64,000 bases of DNA from Rothia dentocariosa ATCC 17931 (GCF_000164695.2 NC_014643.1:372001-436000); one strand, 5' to 3'. Positions 26,223 through 35,195 are shown, counted from the stretch's first letter. Program-made: numbers and translations. Notes: generated from the letters alone by a model not told the origin.

Positions 26223-27131
26223 ATGAGTACGCCCGCGCATCACGCCTCTGGTCAGCAGAGCATCCCAACGCCCTATGAGGATTTGCTGCGCGAAATTCTT
26301 GACGAGAACCGTGATGCTATTGCCGCCGATGCTCAGCGCGCGGATCGCACGGGCACCGGCACGTTCGGCGTATTTGGGCGGCAGATGCGCTTCGATCTGC
26401 GTGACTCTTTCCCCCTGATTACCACCAAGCGCGTGCACTTCAAATCGGTGGCGGTCGAGCTTCTGTGGTTCCTGCGCGGTTCCTCAAACATACGTTGGCT
26501 GCAGGAACGCGGCGTGACTATATGGGATGAATGGGCTGACGAAAATGGTGACCTCGGCCCGGTCTACGGGGTGCAGTGGCGTTCATGGCCCACCCCCGAC
26601 GGCGGCACCATCGACCAGATCGCGAAAGTAATCGAATCTCTCAAAACGAACCCGTCGTCACGTCGCCACATTGTCTCGGCATGGAACCCCGCCGAGGTTG
26701 ATGAGATGGCACTGCCGCCCTGCCACGCCATGTTCCAGTTTTACGTACACGAGCGCCCTGACGGCGTGAAGGAACTGTCGTGCCAGCTGTACCAGCGCAG
26801 CGCCGATATGTTCTTGGGTGTACCCTTCAATATCGCCTCCTACGCCCTGCTGACCTACCTGATAGCCCACGAGGTCGGCATGGAACCCGGCGAGTTCATA
26901 TGGACAGGCGGCGACTGCCATATCTACTCCAACCACCTGGAACAGGTGAAAAAGCAGCTCGGTTACGGCAACGATCCCGAAGGTAACCCATATCCCCCGC
27001 GTGAGCCTTACCCGTACCCCAAACTCGTTATCAAAACGAAGAAACCTTCTGTTTTTGATTATGAGTATGAAGACTTTGAGCTCGTCGATTATAAGCATCA
27101 CCCGGGGATTTCTGCCCCCATCGCGGTTTAG
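26223..27131 (+). CDS. thyA: Thymidylate synthase
   Basis: This 302-residue enzyme converts dUMP to dTMP using methylene-tetrahydrofolate. Family motifs are present: [16 protein letters not shown] near the N-terminus, the paired arginines in [14 protein letters not shown], the nucleophile Cys167 in [12 protein letters not shown], and [19 protein letters not shown]. The dihydrofolate it produces is recycled by the folA product 9 bases downstream, so the two form an operon. The N-terminal ~15 residues are an extension before the conserved core. A TACAAT hexamer at 26176-26181 may be its -10 element, without a clear -35. Confidence 0.96.
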   Translation: MSTPAHHASGQQSIPTPYEDLLREILDENRDAIAADAQRADRTGTGTFGVFGRQMRFDLRDSFPLITTKRVHFKSVAVELLWFLRGSSNIRWLQERGVTIWDEWADENGDLGPVYGVQWRSWPTPDGGTIDQIAKVIESLKTNPSSRRHIVSAWNPAEVDEMALPPCHAMFQFYVHERPDGVKELSCQLYQRSADMFLGVPFNIASYALLTYLIAHEVGMEPGEFIWTGGDCHIYSNHLEQVKKQLGYGNDPEGNPYPPREPYPYPKLVIKTKKPSVFDYEYEDFELVDYKHHPGISAPIAV

Positions 27132-27139
27132 GACAATCG

Positions 27140-27826
27140 ATGCGTGAGTATGAATCCCCCTCCCTCGCACGACCGTGCCTCGGCGCTATTTGGGCGCAGA
27201 CCGATGCGGGTATTATTGGGCGCGACGGCACCATGCCCTGGCGTGCCCCCGAAGACCTTGCGCATTTCAAAACCGTCACCGTGGGTAAGCCCGTCATCAT
27301 GGGGCGGCGCACTTGGGAGTCTTTTCCACCGCGTTTTCGACCGCTGCCTGAGCGCACCAATATCGTCATCAGCCGCAGTATTACGGGCGGTTCAGCCGCG
27401 CCTCTTAAACGCGATGGCGCGTTTTGGGTTCCGTCGCTGGATGCGGCTCTCACCCTTGCGAGCAACACGCCTTTAACGCCCAACGATAACCAGCACCCGG
27501 ATTCACCACATCAGCAAGTTGATGCTTGGATCATTGGCGGCGGCTCCGTCTATGCGGAGGCACTTTCCCGCGAGGATTTACCCTCCTTTGGCCGCGTCGA
27601 AATTATCGAACGCACCTTCTTCTATTGTCAGGAAGGTAACGAGATTACGGGTGATACCTACGCCCCCGAACTTGCGGTAGAAGGATTTGTGGCTGCGGAC
27701 GAACCGGCGCGATGGCGCATCCTGGGTGAAAGCGCCTGGGAAAAAAGCGAGCGCGGCTACCTGCTGGATGCTTCGGGCGGGAAAAATCCCATGTACTACT
27801 CATTTCAAACCCTAGCCCGCCTCTGA
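27140..27826 (+). CDS. folA: Dihydrofolate reductase
   Basis: This 228-residue enzyme reduces dihydrofolate to tetrahydrofolate with NADPH. Motifs are LGAIWAQTDAGIIGRDGTMPWRAPEDLAHFK (the Trp-Arg-Ala-Pro-Glu-Asp loop holds the acidic substrate-binding residue), then VIMGRRTWESFP and IIGGGSVYAEAL. It is longer than the ~160 residues typical of bacteria because of a loop near residues 108-130 and a C-terminal extension. It follows thyA by 8 bases. This coupling is common because thymidylate synthesis consumes reduced folate. Confidence 0.94.
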   Translation: MREYESPSLARPCLGAIWAQTDAGIIGRDGTMPWRAPEDLAHFKTVTVGKPVIMGRRTWESFPPRFRPLPERTNIVISRSITGGSAAPLKRDGAFWVPSLDAALTLASNTPLTPNDNQHPDSPHQQVDAWIIGGGSVYAEALSREDLPSFGRVEIIERTFFYCQEGNEITGDTYAPELAVEGFVAADEPARWRILGESAWEKSERGYLLDASGGKNPMYYSFQTLARL

Positions 27827-27847
27827 TATACCTGGCGCGGAAATTCC

Positions 27848-27874
27848 GTACAATAACGTTCGCTTGTGCGAACG
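27848..27874 (+). promoter_or_regulatory. Possible promoter -10 with a GTTCGC/GCGAAC palindrome (upstream of asd)
   Basis: TACAAT at 27848-27853 could be a -10 element. Just downstream is the dyad CGTTCGC-TTGT-GCGAACG (27857-27874). A nearly identical dyad occurs before tRNA-Tyr. No good -35 is visible. The arms are in the opposite order to actinobacterial LexA boxes, so this is not an SOS box. Confidence 0.4.
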
Positions 27875-28038
27875 GCAAAGTGTAGTCTCGTTTGTCTGGG
27901 GTACATTCGTTCCCCTCACAACGTCTTACGTCACAGCTCATCACACCTATCTCGCACTTCACCTGGTCTTTCCCATACTGACTAGGGGTTATGACGCTGT
28001 TCCACGCGATATGTGGTACACGGGGTAGACTAGAAATT

Positions 28039-29178
28039 ATGAATTTTAATCCCGGTGACTCAGTAGGTTTTGTAGGTTGGCGCGGCATGGTTGGTTCCGT
28101 GCTGATGAAGCGCATGCTTGAAGAGAACGATTTCAAAGATATTTCTCCCGTTTTCTTCACAACCTCCAATGTGGGCGGTGAAGCCCCCACCTTCGACGGC
28201 ACGCTTGAACCTTCTACGCTGAAGGATGCGTACGATCTGAACGAGCTTCGCCAGCACAAGATTATTGTGACCGCACAAGGCGGTGACTACACGAAAGAGA
28301 TTCACCCGAAGCTGCGCGAGTCCGGCTGGGAGGGCCTGTGGATTGATGCCGCTTCTGCCCTGCGCATGAACGATGATGCCATTATCGTGCTCGACCCAAT
28401 TAACCGTGATGTGATTGACCGCGGGCTCGAATCCGGTGTGAAAGATTTTATCGGCGGCAACTGCACCGTCTCGTGCCTGCTCATGGGGCTGGGCGGCCTC
28501 TTCAAACAGGGTCTGGTGGAATGGACCACCTCGATGACCTATCAGGCGGCTTCAGGGGGCGGGGCCCGTCATATGCGCGAGGTTCTGGGGCAGTTCCGCG
28601 ACCTCGGCAATGAGGTGTCTGCCGAGCTTAACGATCCGGCAGCGGCGATCCTGGAGATCGACCGTAAGGTGCTCGCTAAGCAGCGTTCGGGTGAGCTTGA
28701 TACCGCGCAGTTCGGGGTTCCGCTTTCCGGGTCGCTGATCCCGTGGATTGACTCTGACCTGGGCAATGGGCAGTCCCGCGAGGAATGGAAGTCTGATGCC
28801 GAGACCAATAAAATTTTGGGTCTTGAGGGCGATAACCGTGTGATTATGGACGGTTTGTGTGTGCGTATCGCGGCCATGCGTTCGCATTCTCAGGCACTCA
28901 CGATGAAACTGACCGAAGACCTGCCGGTTGCCGAGATTGAGCGCATTATCGCTGAAGACAACCAGTGGGCCCAGGTGGTGCCAAATACTAAGGATGCCAC
29001 GATGGAGGGGCTGACTCCGGTCGCCGCTTCCGGCTCGCTGAATATTCCGGTGGGGCGCATCCGCAAGTTGGCGATGGGTCCGCAGTACATTAGTGCTTTC
29101 ACGGTGGGCGACCAGCTACTGTGGGGTGCCGCTGAGCCGGTGCGCCGCATGCTCAAAATCGCGGTCGGAAAGCTCTAA
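28039..29178 (+). CDS. asd: Aspartate-semialdehyde dehydrogenase
   Basis: The 379-residue enzyme reduces aspartyl phosphate to aspartate semialdehyde, the branch point to lysine/diaminopimelate, threonine and methionine. It has the N-terminal NADP-binding motif [18 protein letters not shown], the active-site Cys142 in GGNCTVSCL, and the [14 protein letters not shown] segment. Together with its length these resemble the Gram-negative (E. coli-like) form rather than the shorter form of many Gram-positives. I choose the ATG at 28039 because conserved sequence starts immediately ([13 protein letters not shown]); an upstream in-frame ATG at 27991 would add 16 unconserved residues. No strong Shine-Dalgarno precedes it. 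Confidence 0.92.
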   Translation: MNFNPGDSVGFVGWRGMVGSVLMKRMLEENDFKDISPVFFTTSNVGGEAPTFDGTLEPSTLKDAYDLNELRQHKIIVTAQGGDYTKEIHPKLRESGWEGLWIDAASALRMNDDAIIVLDPINRDVIDRGLESGVKDFIGGNCTVSCLLMGLGGLFKQGLVEWTTSMTYQAASGGGARHMREVLGQFRDLGNEVSAELNDPAAAILEIDRKVLAKQRSGELDTAQFGVPLSGSLIPWIDSDLGNGQSREEWKSDAETNKILGLEGDNRVIMDGLCVRIAAMRSHSQALTMKLTEDLPVAEIERIIAEDNQWAQVVPNTKDATMEGLTPVAASGSLNIPVGRIRKLAMGPQYISAFTVGDQLLWGAAEPVRRMLKIAVGKL

Positions 29179-29198
29179 AGTAGCCTTCTCAAAGTACT

Positions 29199-29236
29199 CG
29201 TGGGCGCGGTGCCGTAAGAGCGGTTCCGCGCCCACG
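29199..29236 (+). terminator. GC-rich hairpin after asd
   Basis: CGTGGGCGCGG (29199-29209) is complementary to CCGCGCCCACG (29226-29236), an 11-bp stem. No T-run follows directly, but the position, 21 bases after the asd stop codon, suits a terminator. Confidence 0.65.
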
Positions 29237-29355
29237 TATGTTAAGCCTAGCCCACAAGCTTTGAACGATATGCATGGGAATAAGCAAAACGTTGCCTGTA
29301 CCCGCCTCTTGGTGAATAAGCTTTCTGGTTGCCCCGAACCTAGCGGATAAGCCTG

Positions 29356-29390
29356 TGCCCCGCATCCTCAATCAGGATGCGGGGCATAAA
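29356..29390 (-). terminator. Hairpin between asd and the PGPGW gene
   Basis: A perfect 12-bp stem, TGCCCCGCATCC (29356-29367) with GGATGCGGGGCA (29375-29386), has a 7-base loop. It lies 33 bases beyond the stop of the minus-strand gene at 29419 and probably ends that transcript. Confidence 0.65.
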
Positions 29391-29418
29391 CTCAAAGTAG
29401 GCAGGTACGTTTTTCAGG

Positions 29419-29763
29419 CTATGCTTTACGCGCTGCCTTCTGGGCTTTTCGTTTTTCACGCCAGGCTATGTAGCGGTGCCAGAGTGAAATCACTAGCTTT
29501 TTGAGTCGCTGATTCAGACGATGCGCCCATGCGAACTCGGTTCCCCAGATTCCCAAACCGATAAAGATAAACAGCCAGCCGGGGCCAGGTGTGACAAGCA
29601 TAATCAGACCGGCAATGAAACAGAAGCCGCCTACGGCAATCACAAGAGGCTTGTAGAGATGTTTCAGCACCGGGTGAGCGTGCATCCGAGCTTTCTTTTT
29701 CTCTAGCCACAGGTGAAACTTGCTGGTTTCACTCTCTGTAACTTCATCCTCTAAGGTTTTCAC
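29419..29763 (-). CDS. PGPGW-motif membrane protein (TIGR02611-like)
   Basis: This 114-residue protein has two hydrophobic segments (about residues 37-58 and 62-80) separated by the family motif VTPGPGWLF. It has charged N- and C-terminal tails, the latter very basic (REKRKAQKAARKA). Proteins with this motif are widespread small actinobacterial membrane proteins of unknown function. It stands alone, divergent from the gene at 30042. The role is not known to me. Confidence 0.75.
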   Translation of the reverse strand: MKTLEDEVTESETSKFHLWLEKKKARMHAHPVLKHLYKPLVIAVGGFCFIAGLIMLVTPGPGWLFIFIGLGIWGTEFAWAHRLNQRLKKLVISLWHRYIAWREKRKAQKAARKA

Positions 29764-29911
29764 ACATCACCTCTTCTCAGGGCGGCTCTCACCTGTGCGT
29801 ACACGATACAGCAACAGCCTAGCACCCGCGCCTGGGAACTCCCTGATAGCCTAACATCGTAAAAAATATCTTTTATGACACCCTCACTATCGCGGCGCCA
29901 AAAGATTATAG

Positions 29912-29968
29912 TATTGTTATCACAACACCTTAATAGCGGACAAGGTTTATAAATATTTGATAACAATA
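29912..29968. promoter_or_regulatory. Spaced 11-bp inverted repeat upstream of the 270-residue gene
   Basis: TATTGTTATCA (29912-29922) is exactly complementary to TGATAACAATA (29958-29968). The arms are 35 bases apart in an AT-rich region 74-130 bases before the start codon at 30042. This suits a pair of regulator half-sites or a large stem. Confidence 0.45.
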
Positions 29969-30041
29969 TGGCAATGTCTTCTATTTTTAGACCTTTTACC
30001 TCATATTAAGGAAATGCACCTCTACACACGCAGAGAGAATC

Positions 30042-30854
30042 ATGGAAAAACTTTCCTATACAACAGAATTTACACTCTGGCCGGTTCCCCATGCCCGACC
30101 CCTGATTGATGGAAAGCCAGAGCCGGGTGCGCATCCGGCAGAATATTTGCATCCCGGTAAGCTGCATCTTGAAACGAGCGATGATAATTACGTTGATTTA
30201 TACATCGTTCCTCCCCTTTTTAAACCCGGATATCCCCCGGGGTACCAGTTTTATGCCGATCTTATTTTTAGCAATATTTATATTGCACAAGATTTACAGT
30301 TTTATTATCGAGCATTTCATGATGAATTACAGTTTGCAGTATCCTCTGATACTATTTGGCAAAATCGCGATCATCAATATGCTGTAGCAATTGTTGACAA
30401 AGATTTGAACCTAAGCTGGACTCTGCGCGATTCCGACCCCTTGCGCATGGAATTTATCGAAACCGTTATCAACACCATTCACGCAAGCATGTTCAAAATG
30501 CCCCCCATTCTTGCCGAGGGCGAGTATATGGAGTTTATGAATGAGAGGAATATTCTGGACTCCGCTCACCTATGCTGCGGCGATCGTGTTCTTCGCGCGA
30601 TTGATGTTAAGGCACACACGAATGACCCCGTACGAGTTCTCACGGAAACCGATTACAGCGCTGTTATACGCGGTACCGTCTATCCCAGTGCCCGCCTCAT
30701 CTGGAGCGTCCCTCTAGAAGATGCACGCTACTGGCACAACGCCTACAACGTTTTGACTGTTGATCCGGTCATTGGCGCCAAGATCCCCGCCGATGTGCGC
30801 GCCATCTTGGAGCATCTGCCCGCCGCGCCCGCCTATACACAGGGACACTCGTAG
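30042..30854 (+). CDS. Unknown protein, WPxP/HPAEYL family, single-domain copy
   Basis: This 270-residue protein belongs to a family I do not recognise that has at least three members in this window. The shared pattern is FTLWPVPHARPLIDGKPEPG with HPAEYLHPGKLH at the front, WTLRDSDP with an IETVINTIH helix in the middle, and ARLIWSVPLEDARYW ... IPADVRAILEHLPAAP at the end. No signal peptide or membrane span is visible, so it is probably cytosolic. Its first 400 bases are AT-rich while the remainder has host-like composition, so the gene may be mosaic. Its nearest relative is the double-length gene at 32911. Confidence 0.6.
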   Translation: MEKLSYTTEFTLWPVPHARPLIDGKPEPGAHPAEYLHPGKLHLETSDDNYVDLYIVPPLFKPGYPPGYQFYADLIFSNIYIAQDLQFYYRAFHDELQFAVSSDTIWQNRDHQYAVAIVDKDLNLSWTLRDSDPLRMEFIETVINTIHASMFKMPPILAEGEYMEFMNERNILDSAHLCCGDRVLRAIDVKAHTNDPVRVLTETDYSAVIRGTVYPSARLIWSVPLEDARYWHNAYNVLTVDPVIGAKIPADVRAILEHLPAAPAYTQGHS

Positions 30855-30894
30855 GTTACTGCGGGTCTTACCCCGCATATCCAATCGGTATTAG

Positions 30895-31098
30895 ATGCGT
30901 GATGGCCTGCCTGTGGGCCGTGATGTGCTGGCACACTGTCAGGTTTCGCAAGATGCGGTACCGCATGCTGCCACCACCCGAGATGCTGATAATACACCCC
31001 AGGCTCCCCTGTTGACGTGGGATATTGTCGATACAAATCACGACCGCATGGCGTATATTCGTGCTGTTTTGAGGGTATCGCCAGGTTCTCGCGGCTAG
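30895..31098 (+). pseudogene. Remnant of a third WPxP/HPAEYL family copy
   Basis: A 67-residue open frame begins 40 bases after the previous gene. Its end, LLTWDIVDTNHDRMAYIRAVLR, lines up with the middle segment of the two neighbours (SLTWELRDEVAGRGSYIEAL and the equivalent WTLRDSDP region). The front half and the conserved C-terminal third are missing, and no ribosome-binding site is obvious. It is best read as a truncated copy left by recombination, although expression as a short protein cannot be excluded. Confidence 0.5.
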
Positions 31099-31165
31099 AC
31101 AGTGCTGTGCTGCCTGCGGGCGAACACTGTATTTCCCGGGACTCTCAGAGGTTTTAAGACCTTAT

Positions 31166-31183
31166 ATGACATGTTTAGGTCAT
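31166..31183 (+). promoter_or_regulatory. Possible operator dyad upstream of the MFS transporter
   Basis: ATGAC-N8-GTCAT (31166-31183) forms a dyad about 100 bases before the transporter start. No regulator can be named from it. Confidence 0.3.
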
Positions 31184-31280
31184 TACTACCTTATGTTGAT
31201 GTAAACTATAGACACGGGAACAAAATTCCCCTTTAGGTACCTAACCCTCGTAACTACCTCCGCATTATCTTAGGCTCCTC

Positions 31281-32609
31281 ATGGCAAAGACCTCTCTGAC
31301 AGCACGATTAGAAACTCTCCCCTTTACTAAGAAACACACCAAGCTCTTGGGCGTCACCGGTATCGGCTGGGCGCTCGACGCCATGGATGTTGGGCTGATC
31401 TCCTTCATCATGGCGGCACTGACCAAACAGTGGGCGCTCTCCCCCACCGAAACAAGCTGGTTAGGCTCCATCGGCTTTTTGGGTATGGCTCTGGGCGCCA
31501 CCGTCGGCGGGCTTCTCGCCGACCGTTTTGGGCGACGCTACATTTTCGCCGCAACTCTGCTCATCTACGGTTTGGCGACGGGCGCATCCGCACTCGCCGG
31601 TTCACTGGCCGTTTTAATGGTTTTCCGGTTTATTGTGGGGCTGGGGCTCGGGGCTGAGCTGCCGGTCGCATCCACGCTGATGTCGGAATTTTCGCCGCGC
31701 GCTATTCGCGGGCGCGTGGTCGTTATTTTGGAGGCGTTTTGGGCGCTCGGATGGATTCTTGCGGCGCTTATCGGCACCTTTGTTGTGCCGAACCCAAACG
31801 GCTGGCGGTGGGCGCTTGCCATCGGCGTGATTCCGGCACTGTATTCGCTGATTATTCGCTGGGGAACACCCGAATCCGTGCGGTTCTTAGAGTCGAAAGG
31901 GCGCATTGACGAGGCAGAACGAGTGGTTGCCGAGTTTGAGAGCTCTGCGGCCCTCAGCACACGAACTCACGCGAATGAAACCAACCGTGACAATGCACCT
32001 GAGGCTCCTGCCAACGACACCCAGGAGGCAGCCTCCATCTGGTCCGCTCCGCTGCGTAAACGCACGCTGGCGCTGTGTACCGTGTGGTTCTGCATCAACC
32101 TCTCGTATTACGGGGCATTTATCTGGATACCCTCGCTACTGAGCGCACAGGGTTTCAGCTTGGTGAAGTCCTTCGCATTCACCCTGATCATGACCCTGGC
32201 GCAGCTGCCCGGCTATGCAGTGGCCGCCTACCTGATTGAGAAGTGGGGGCGCCGAGCCACCCTCGCCGTATTTTTGGCTGGTTCAGCAGGCGCGGCGGTA
32301 TGCTACGGCCTCTCACATTCGGATTTCTTCATTATCCTCAGTGGGTGCTTCCTCTCGTTCTTCAACCTGGGCGCATGGGGCGCGCTCTACGCCATTAGCC
32401 CGGAGGTATTCCCCACCCGGCTGCGCGGCACCGGCACAGGCACGGCGGCCGGACTGGGGCGCATCGCATCAATTCTGGCGCCGCTTATCGTTCCGCCGCT
32501 CATCTCTTTCGGCGGCACCGGGGTACTGTTCGCTGTTTTCGCGGCGGCGTTCCTTCTGGCGGCGGTTACCACCTTCGCTCTGCCCGAAAAGCGCGGGAAA
32601 TCGCTCTAG
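31281..32609 (+). CDS. MFS transporter, NiaP-like (niacin/organic-anion uptake)
   Basis: This 442-residue protein has twelve predicted membrane spans and a charged central loop (residues ~205-250). It has MFS signatures GLLADRFGRRYIF after span 2 and RFIVGLGLGAELPVASTLMSE in spans 4-5. The stretches GWALDAMDVGLISFIMAALT and ELPVASTLMSEFSP resemble what I recall of Bacillus NiaP, a niacin transporter, and related sugar-porter-type carriers. Niacin is the best guess, but benzoate-like acids are possible. No NAD synthesis gene is adjacent. It lies between members of an unrelated family and ends at a strong terminator. Confidence 0.78.
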   Translation: MAKTSLTARLETLPFTKKHTKLLGVTGIGWALDAMDVGLISFIMAALTKQWALSPTETSWLGSIGFLGMALGATVGGLLADRFGRRYIFAATLLIYGLATGASALAGSLAVLMVFRFIVGLGLGAELPVASTLMSEFSPRAIRGRVVVILEAFWALGWILAALIGTFVVPNPNGWRWALAIGVIPALYSLIIRWGTPESVRFLESKGRIDEAERVVAEFESSAALSTRTHANETNRDNAPEAPANDTQEAASIWSAPLRKRTLALCTVWFCINLSYYGAFIWIPSLLSAQGFSLVKSFAFTLIMTLAQLPGYAVAAYLIEKWGRRATLAVFLAGSAGAAVCYGLSHSDFFIILSGCFLSFFNLGAWGALYAISPEVFPTRLRGTGTGTAAGLGRIASILAPLIVPPLISFGGTGVLFAVFAAAFLLAAVTTFALPEKRGKSL

Positions 32610-32651
32610 CGGCTAAAACCTCCAACGCAGGAATGATGTGAAACATAGTGT

Positions 32652-32693
32652 GCCGAGAAGGTGGGAATCTCTCACCTTCTCGGCTTTTTTCTT
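32652..32693 (+). terminator. Strong intrinsic terminator after the MFS gene
   Basis: GCCGAGAAGGTG (32652-32663) pairs with CACCTTCTCGGC (32673-32684), a perfect 12-bp stem followed by TTTTTTC. Confidence 0.88.
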
Positions 32694-32773
32694 TGTTTAT
32701 CAGGTGCTCGTGGAGTCGCAGAAGACATAGGGTGCATAATCTGCGGGGCACGCCGCAGGCACGCTATGAGGCG

Positions 32774-32806
32774 TTGACGTATTTCCAGGTGCCGATACGT
32801 TATGAT
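32774..32806 (+). promoter_or_regulatory. Possible promoter for the 584-residue gene
   Basis: TTGACG (32774-32779) is a good -35. TACGTT (32796-32801) lies 16 bases on, and TATGAT (32801-32806) is a better hexamer but 21 bases away. The leader would be about 100 bases. Confidence 0.4.
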
Positions 32807-32862
32807 GGCTAAACATCGTGTGTTGCCGCCTCATTATTGTGTACAGGGTGGGGCTCAGTGCG

Positions 32863-32878
32863 TATCTCAAGTGAGATA
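32863..32878 (+). promoter_or_regulatory. Perfect dyad TATCTCA-AG-TGAGATA in the leader
   Basis: A 7-2-7 palindrome lies 33-48 bases before the start codon at 32911, downstream of the suggested promoter. It could bind a dimeric repressor. No regulator is identified. Confidence 0.4.
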
Positions 32879-32910
32879 AAACGGTCTAGACATCAACCTC
32901 AAGGAGCGGC

Positions 32911-34665
32911 ATGGCAGAAACCCCCGCAGTCACCTATATTCCCTGGCCAATTGCCCACACGCCCGCACCGCTTGAGAACGGTGAACCGGTCGCAGGCAGG
33001 CATCCTGCTGAGTATCTGGGACCCGGGGTGCTGCACTATATTGGTTCGGAATTTCACCTGATGGCGGAGCTGAACCCCTACCCTTTCGACCCCGAAAACC
33101 CGCATCGGTTTAGGGGTGAACTGGTGCATCGGTACACGTATTTCTCAGGCAATATCACGTTTAGTTTCAAAGCTGATGAGGATTATCTTTACTTCACGGC
33201 GCACGTTTTTCTGACCTGGCAAGAGCCCTCTGACCGCACGTACGCGCGCGCCCGGGTGGATCGTAATTTCGCTTTTCACTGGGAGCAGCACGATGATGAC
33301 CCGCAGCGTTCGGTCTATATTGAGGCGGTCTTCATGGCGCTGTACCGCAGCCTCAGCGTACAGCATCTGGAGCTTGGGGATGGGGAATTTTTTGACCTAA
33401 ACGAAGACAGGCAATACCACTCGTACCACATGCGTCAGGGTGACGATATTATTCGGCTGGCGTACGTTACCAAATGCAGTTCTCGAACATATCTTGACGT
33501 GACGACCGACTACCGGGCAACGGTTTTGAGCTACTGCCACCCTCCGGCGCGGCTGGCATGGAGTGTTCCAACCGAAGATGCGCGCTACACATTCGAACAT
33601 ACCGATCCCCTCATCTATCCCCCGGACACGGGCGAGGATATTCCCGAGTACGTACGCCGTATACTCCCCTACTTGCCGACGGCACCTTACCGACGGGCGA
33701 AACGCACGTATGCGCCCGCCTCCGCTTATCGGGCTACTTTTACCCCCTGGCCCATGACGGTTCAGCAGGGTGAGACCATTCACAATGCGCAGTACCCGTG
33801 GCAGCGGCTTGTGTCCGGGGAATTCCTGATTGAGAGTCGGCAGAACACCCCTTTCAGCATGTACCTGAACGCATGCGAGTTCAGCATGTACCTGGACGCA
33901 TGCGAGTTCAGCATGTACCTGGACGCATGCGAGCCCGATTGGGATTCAATGAAGGGCGACCGCCAAGTCTACGCCGAGCTCATGCCCAATGTGGGCGGCA
34001 GAAGGCCTTGGTTCGGCACTGATTTTACGTTGTGCATGCGCCGCTGGCAGAACAATTTGGTGTTTTCCGCGGAGCATCTGACGAAATGGCGTGCCATCGA
34101 CTGGGAGACTTGCGCCATCGCGATCCTGGATGCTGAAGGGAGCCTGACCTGGGAGCTTCGCGATGAGGTTGCAGGGCGCGGCTCCTATATTGAGGCCTTG
34201 GTGGGGCATATTGTGGATTCTCTGGGAACCGAGCCGCCCGTACTCGCGCCGGGAGAAGGCAAGGTTCTCTACGACCAGGACGGCCAGGTCTCTTCGGTGC
34301 ACGTCAATACGGGTGAAACCATGCTGCGGGCGCTCATCACGCGCATCTGGTACGGGGTAAACCCGGCGACCGGTGAGAGGGCACCGTACCTGTATGAGGC
34401 GCGGGTCAAAGATCAGTTTGATGAGGATTCCGATGGCGGGTTCAGCACGATCGCCTGGAGTTCACTCGAGAAATTCTACTACTGGAGCTGGGATCGGGTT
34501 CCCGGGTTCGTGCCTGCGGTAACCGACCCCGAGATTCTGCGCCGCGACGAGGTGGATCTGCTGATTCCGCATCTTCCGGTTGCCCCCGGCGTACCCTCAC
34601 AGGAGAATGAAGACGATGTAGCGGTGCCGTGGTTTTACGAGGCTTCCACTGCTACGAAAGAGTAA
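32911..34665 (+). CDS. Unknown protein, WPxP/HPAEYL family, tandem double copy
   Basis: This 584-residue protein is two diverged copies of the ~270-residue domain seen at 30042. The first (1-262) runs from YIPWPIAHTPAPLENGEPVAG with HPAEYLGPGVLHY to ARLAWSVPTEDARYTF and VRRILPYLPTAP. The second starts at TFTPWPMTVQQGETI (about 271) and ends at LLIPHLPVAPGVP. At the front of the second half a 9-residue unit, FSMYL(N/D)ACE, is repeated three times from a 27-bp DNA tandem. No signal peptide or membrane span is seen. Start at ATG with CAAGGAG upstream. Function unknown; the pattern of full, double and truncated copies suggests expansion by recombination. Confidence 0.65.
   Translation: MAETPAVTYIPWPIAHTPAPLENGEPVAGRHPAEYLGPGVLHYIGSEFHLMAELNPYPFDPENPHRFRGELVHRYTYFSGNITFSFKADEDYLYFTAHVFLTWQEPSDRTYARARVDRNFAFHWEQHDDDPQRSVYIEAVFMALYRSLSVQHLELGDGEFFDLNEDRQYHSYHMRQGDDIIRLAYVTKCSSRTYLDVTTDYRATVLSYCHPPARLAWSVPTEDARYTFEHTDPLIYPPDTGEDIPEYVRRILPYLPTAPYRRAKRTYAPASAYRATFTPWPMTVQQGETIHNAQYPWQRLVSGEFLIESRQNTPFSMYLNACEFSMYLDACEFSMYLDACEPDWDSMKGDRQVYAELMPNVGGRRPWFGTDFTLCMRRWQNNLVFSAEHLTKWRAIDWETCAIAILDAEGSLTWELRDEVAGRGSYIEALVGHIVDSLGTEPPVLAPGEGKVLYDQDGQVSSVHVNTGETMLRALITRIWYGVNPATGERAPYLYEARVKDQFDEDSDGGFSTIAWSSLEKFYYWSWDRVPGFVPAVTDPEILRRDEVDLLIPHLPVAPGVPSQENEDDVAVPWFYEASTATKE
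33853..33933 (+). repeat. Three tandem 27-bp in-frame repeats
   Basis: Units at 33853-33879, 33880-33906 and 33907-33933 each begin TTCAGCATGTACCTG and end GCATGCGAG. Units 2 and 3 are identical; unit 1 differs by one base (A for G), giving Asn instead of Asp. Copy number can change without a frameshift. Confidence 0.95.
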
Positions 34666-34688
34666 GGTCAGATGTGCTAAGCGCAGCA

Positions 34689-35195
34689 TCATGATGCGGC
34701 AGCAGGCAGAGCTTGGCGTGCATGAATTAGTTTCCACGCTAGTACAAAGGTGCGGCTCATAACCTCGCAGAGAGCCATCATGATAAGGGCGCTGGCCCAT
34801 GCGTCCATAGGAATGGAGCAGTCGAGAGAAAATCGATAAATCTGTTCCGCCCCACCATGTTCTGCATATAAGCCAAAAACAAGACGTCCGCTCATCCCGA
34901 CCAGCCAGAAAACGACAGCCCAGCCGCCTGCACGCGCATATATCTGGCGGTTCTGTGTATATACTGCCGTCGTCATACCGCACGCCACGCCGAGAATTAG
35001 CCCGATCGTTATGCATCCAATGATGAGCATCCACCCGTTGTTGTGCAGGGGGAAGCCCGTCATATATTCAATAACAGCCCATCCGACGAGAAGTATTGGC
35101 CAGATGAGGCTAAAAATTGTGAGTTTTCGCCCTCTAATTTGCCGTAGCACCAACATCATTAGGGCACAAGAAACCAAAATATCTATCAGCGTCAT
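34689..35195 (-). CDS. Small multi-pass membrane protein (CcdC/DUF1453-like)
   Basis: This 168-residue protein has about five hydrophobic spans, starting MTLIDILVSCALMMLVLRQI and including LIIGCITIGLILGVACGM. The layout and the RQIRGRKLT loop after span 1 recall CcdC/DUF1453-type membrane proteins, but the match is only topological. It is divergent from a marR-family gene, and overlapping palindromes overlap its start region, so it is probably the target of that regulator. It may take part in resistance or envelope function; this is inference. Confidence 0.55.
   Translation of the reverse strand: MTLIDILVSCALMMLVLRQIRGRKLTIFSLIWPILLVGWAVIEYMTGFPLHNNGWMLIIGCITIGLILGVACGMTTAVYTQNRQIYARAGGWAVVFWLVGMSGRLVFGLYAEHGGAEQIYRFSLDCSIPMDAWASALIMMALCEVMSRTFVLAWKLIHARQALPAAAS

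Noticed and set aside
27857..27874. Possible LexA/SOS box at the asd dyad
   Set aside because: The arms read GTTCG...CGAAC, the reverse order of the actinobacterial LexA site (CGAAC...GTTCG).
33853..33933. CRISPR-like array
   Set aside because: The repeats are contiguous without spacers and lie in frame inside a coding gene.
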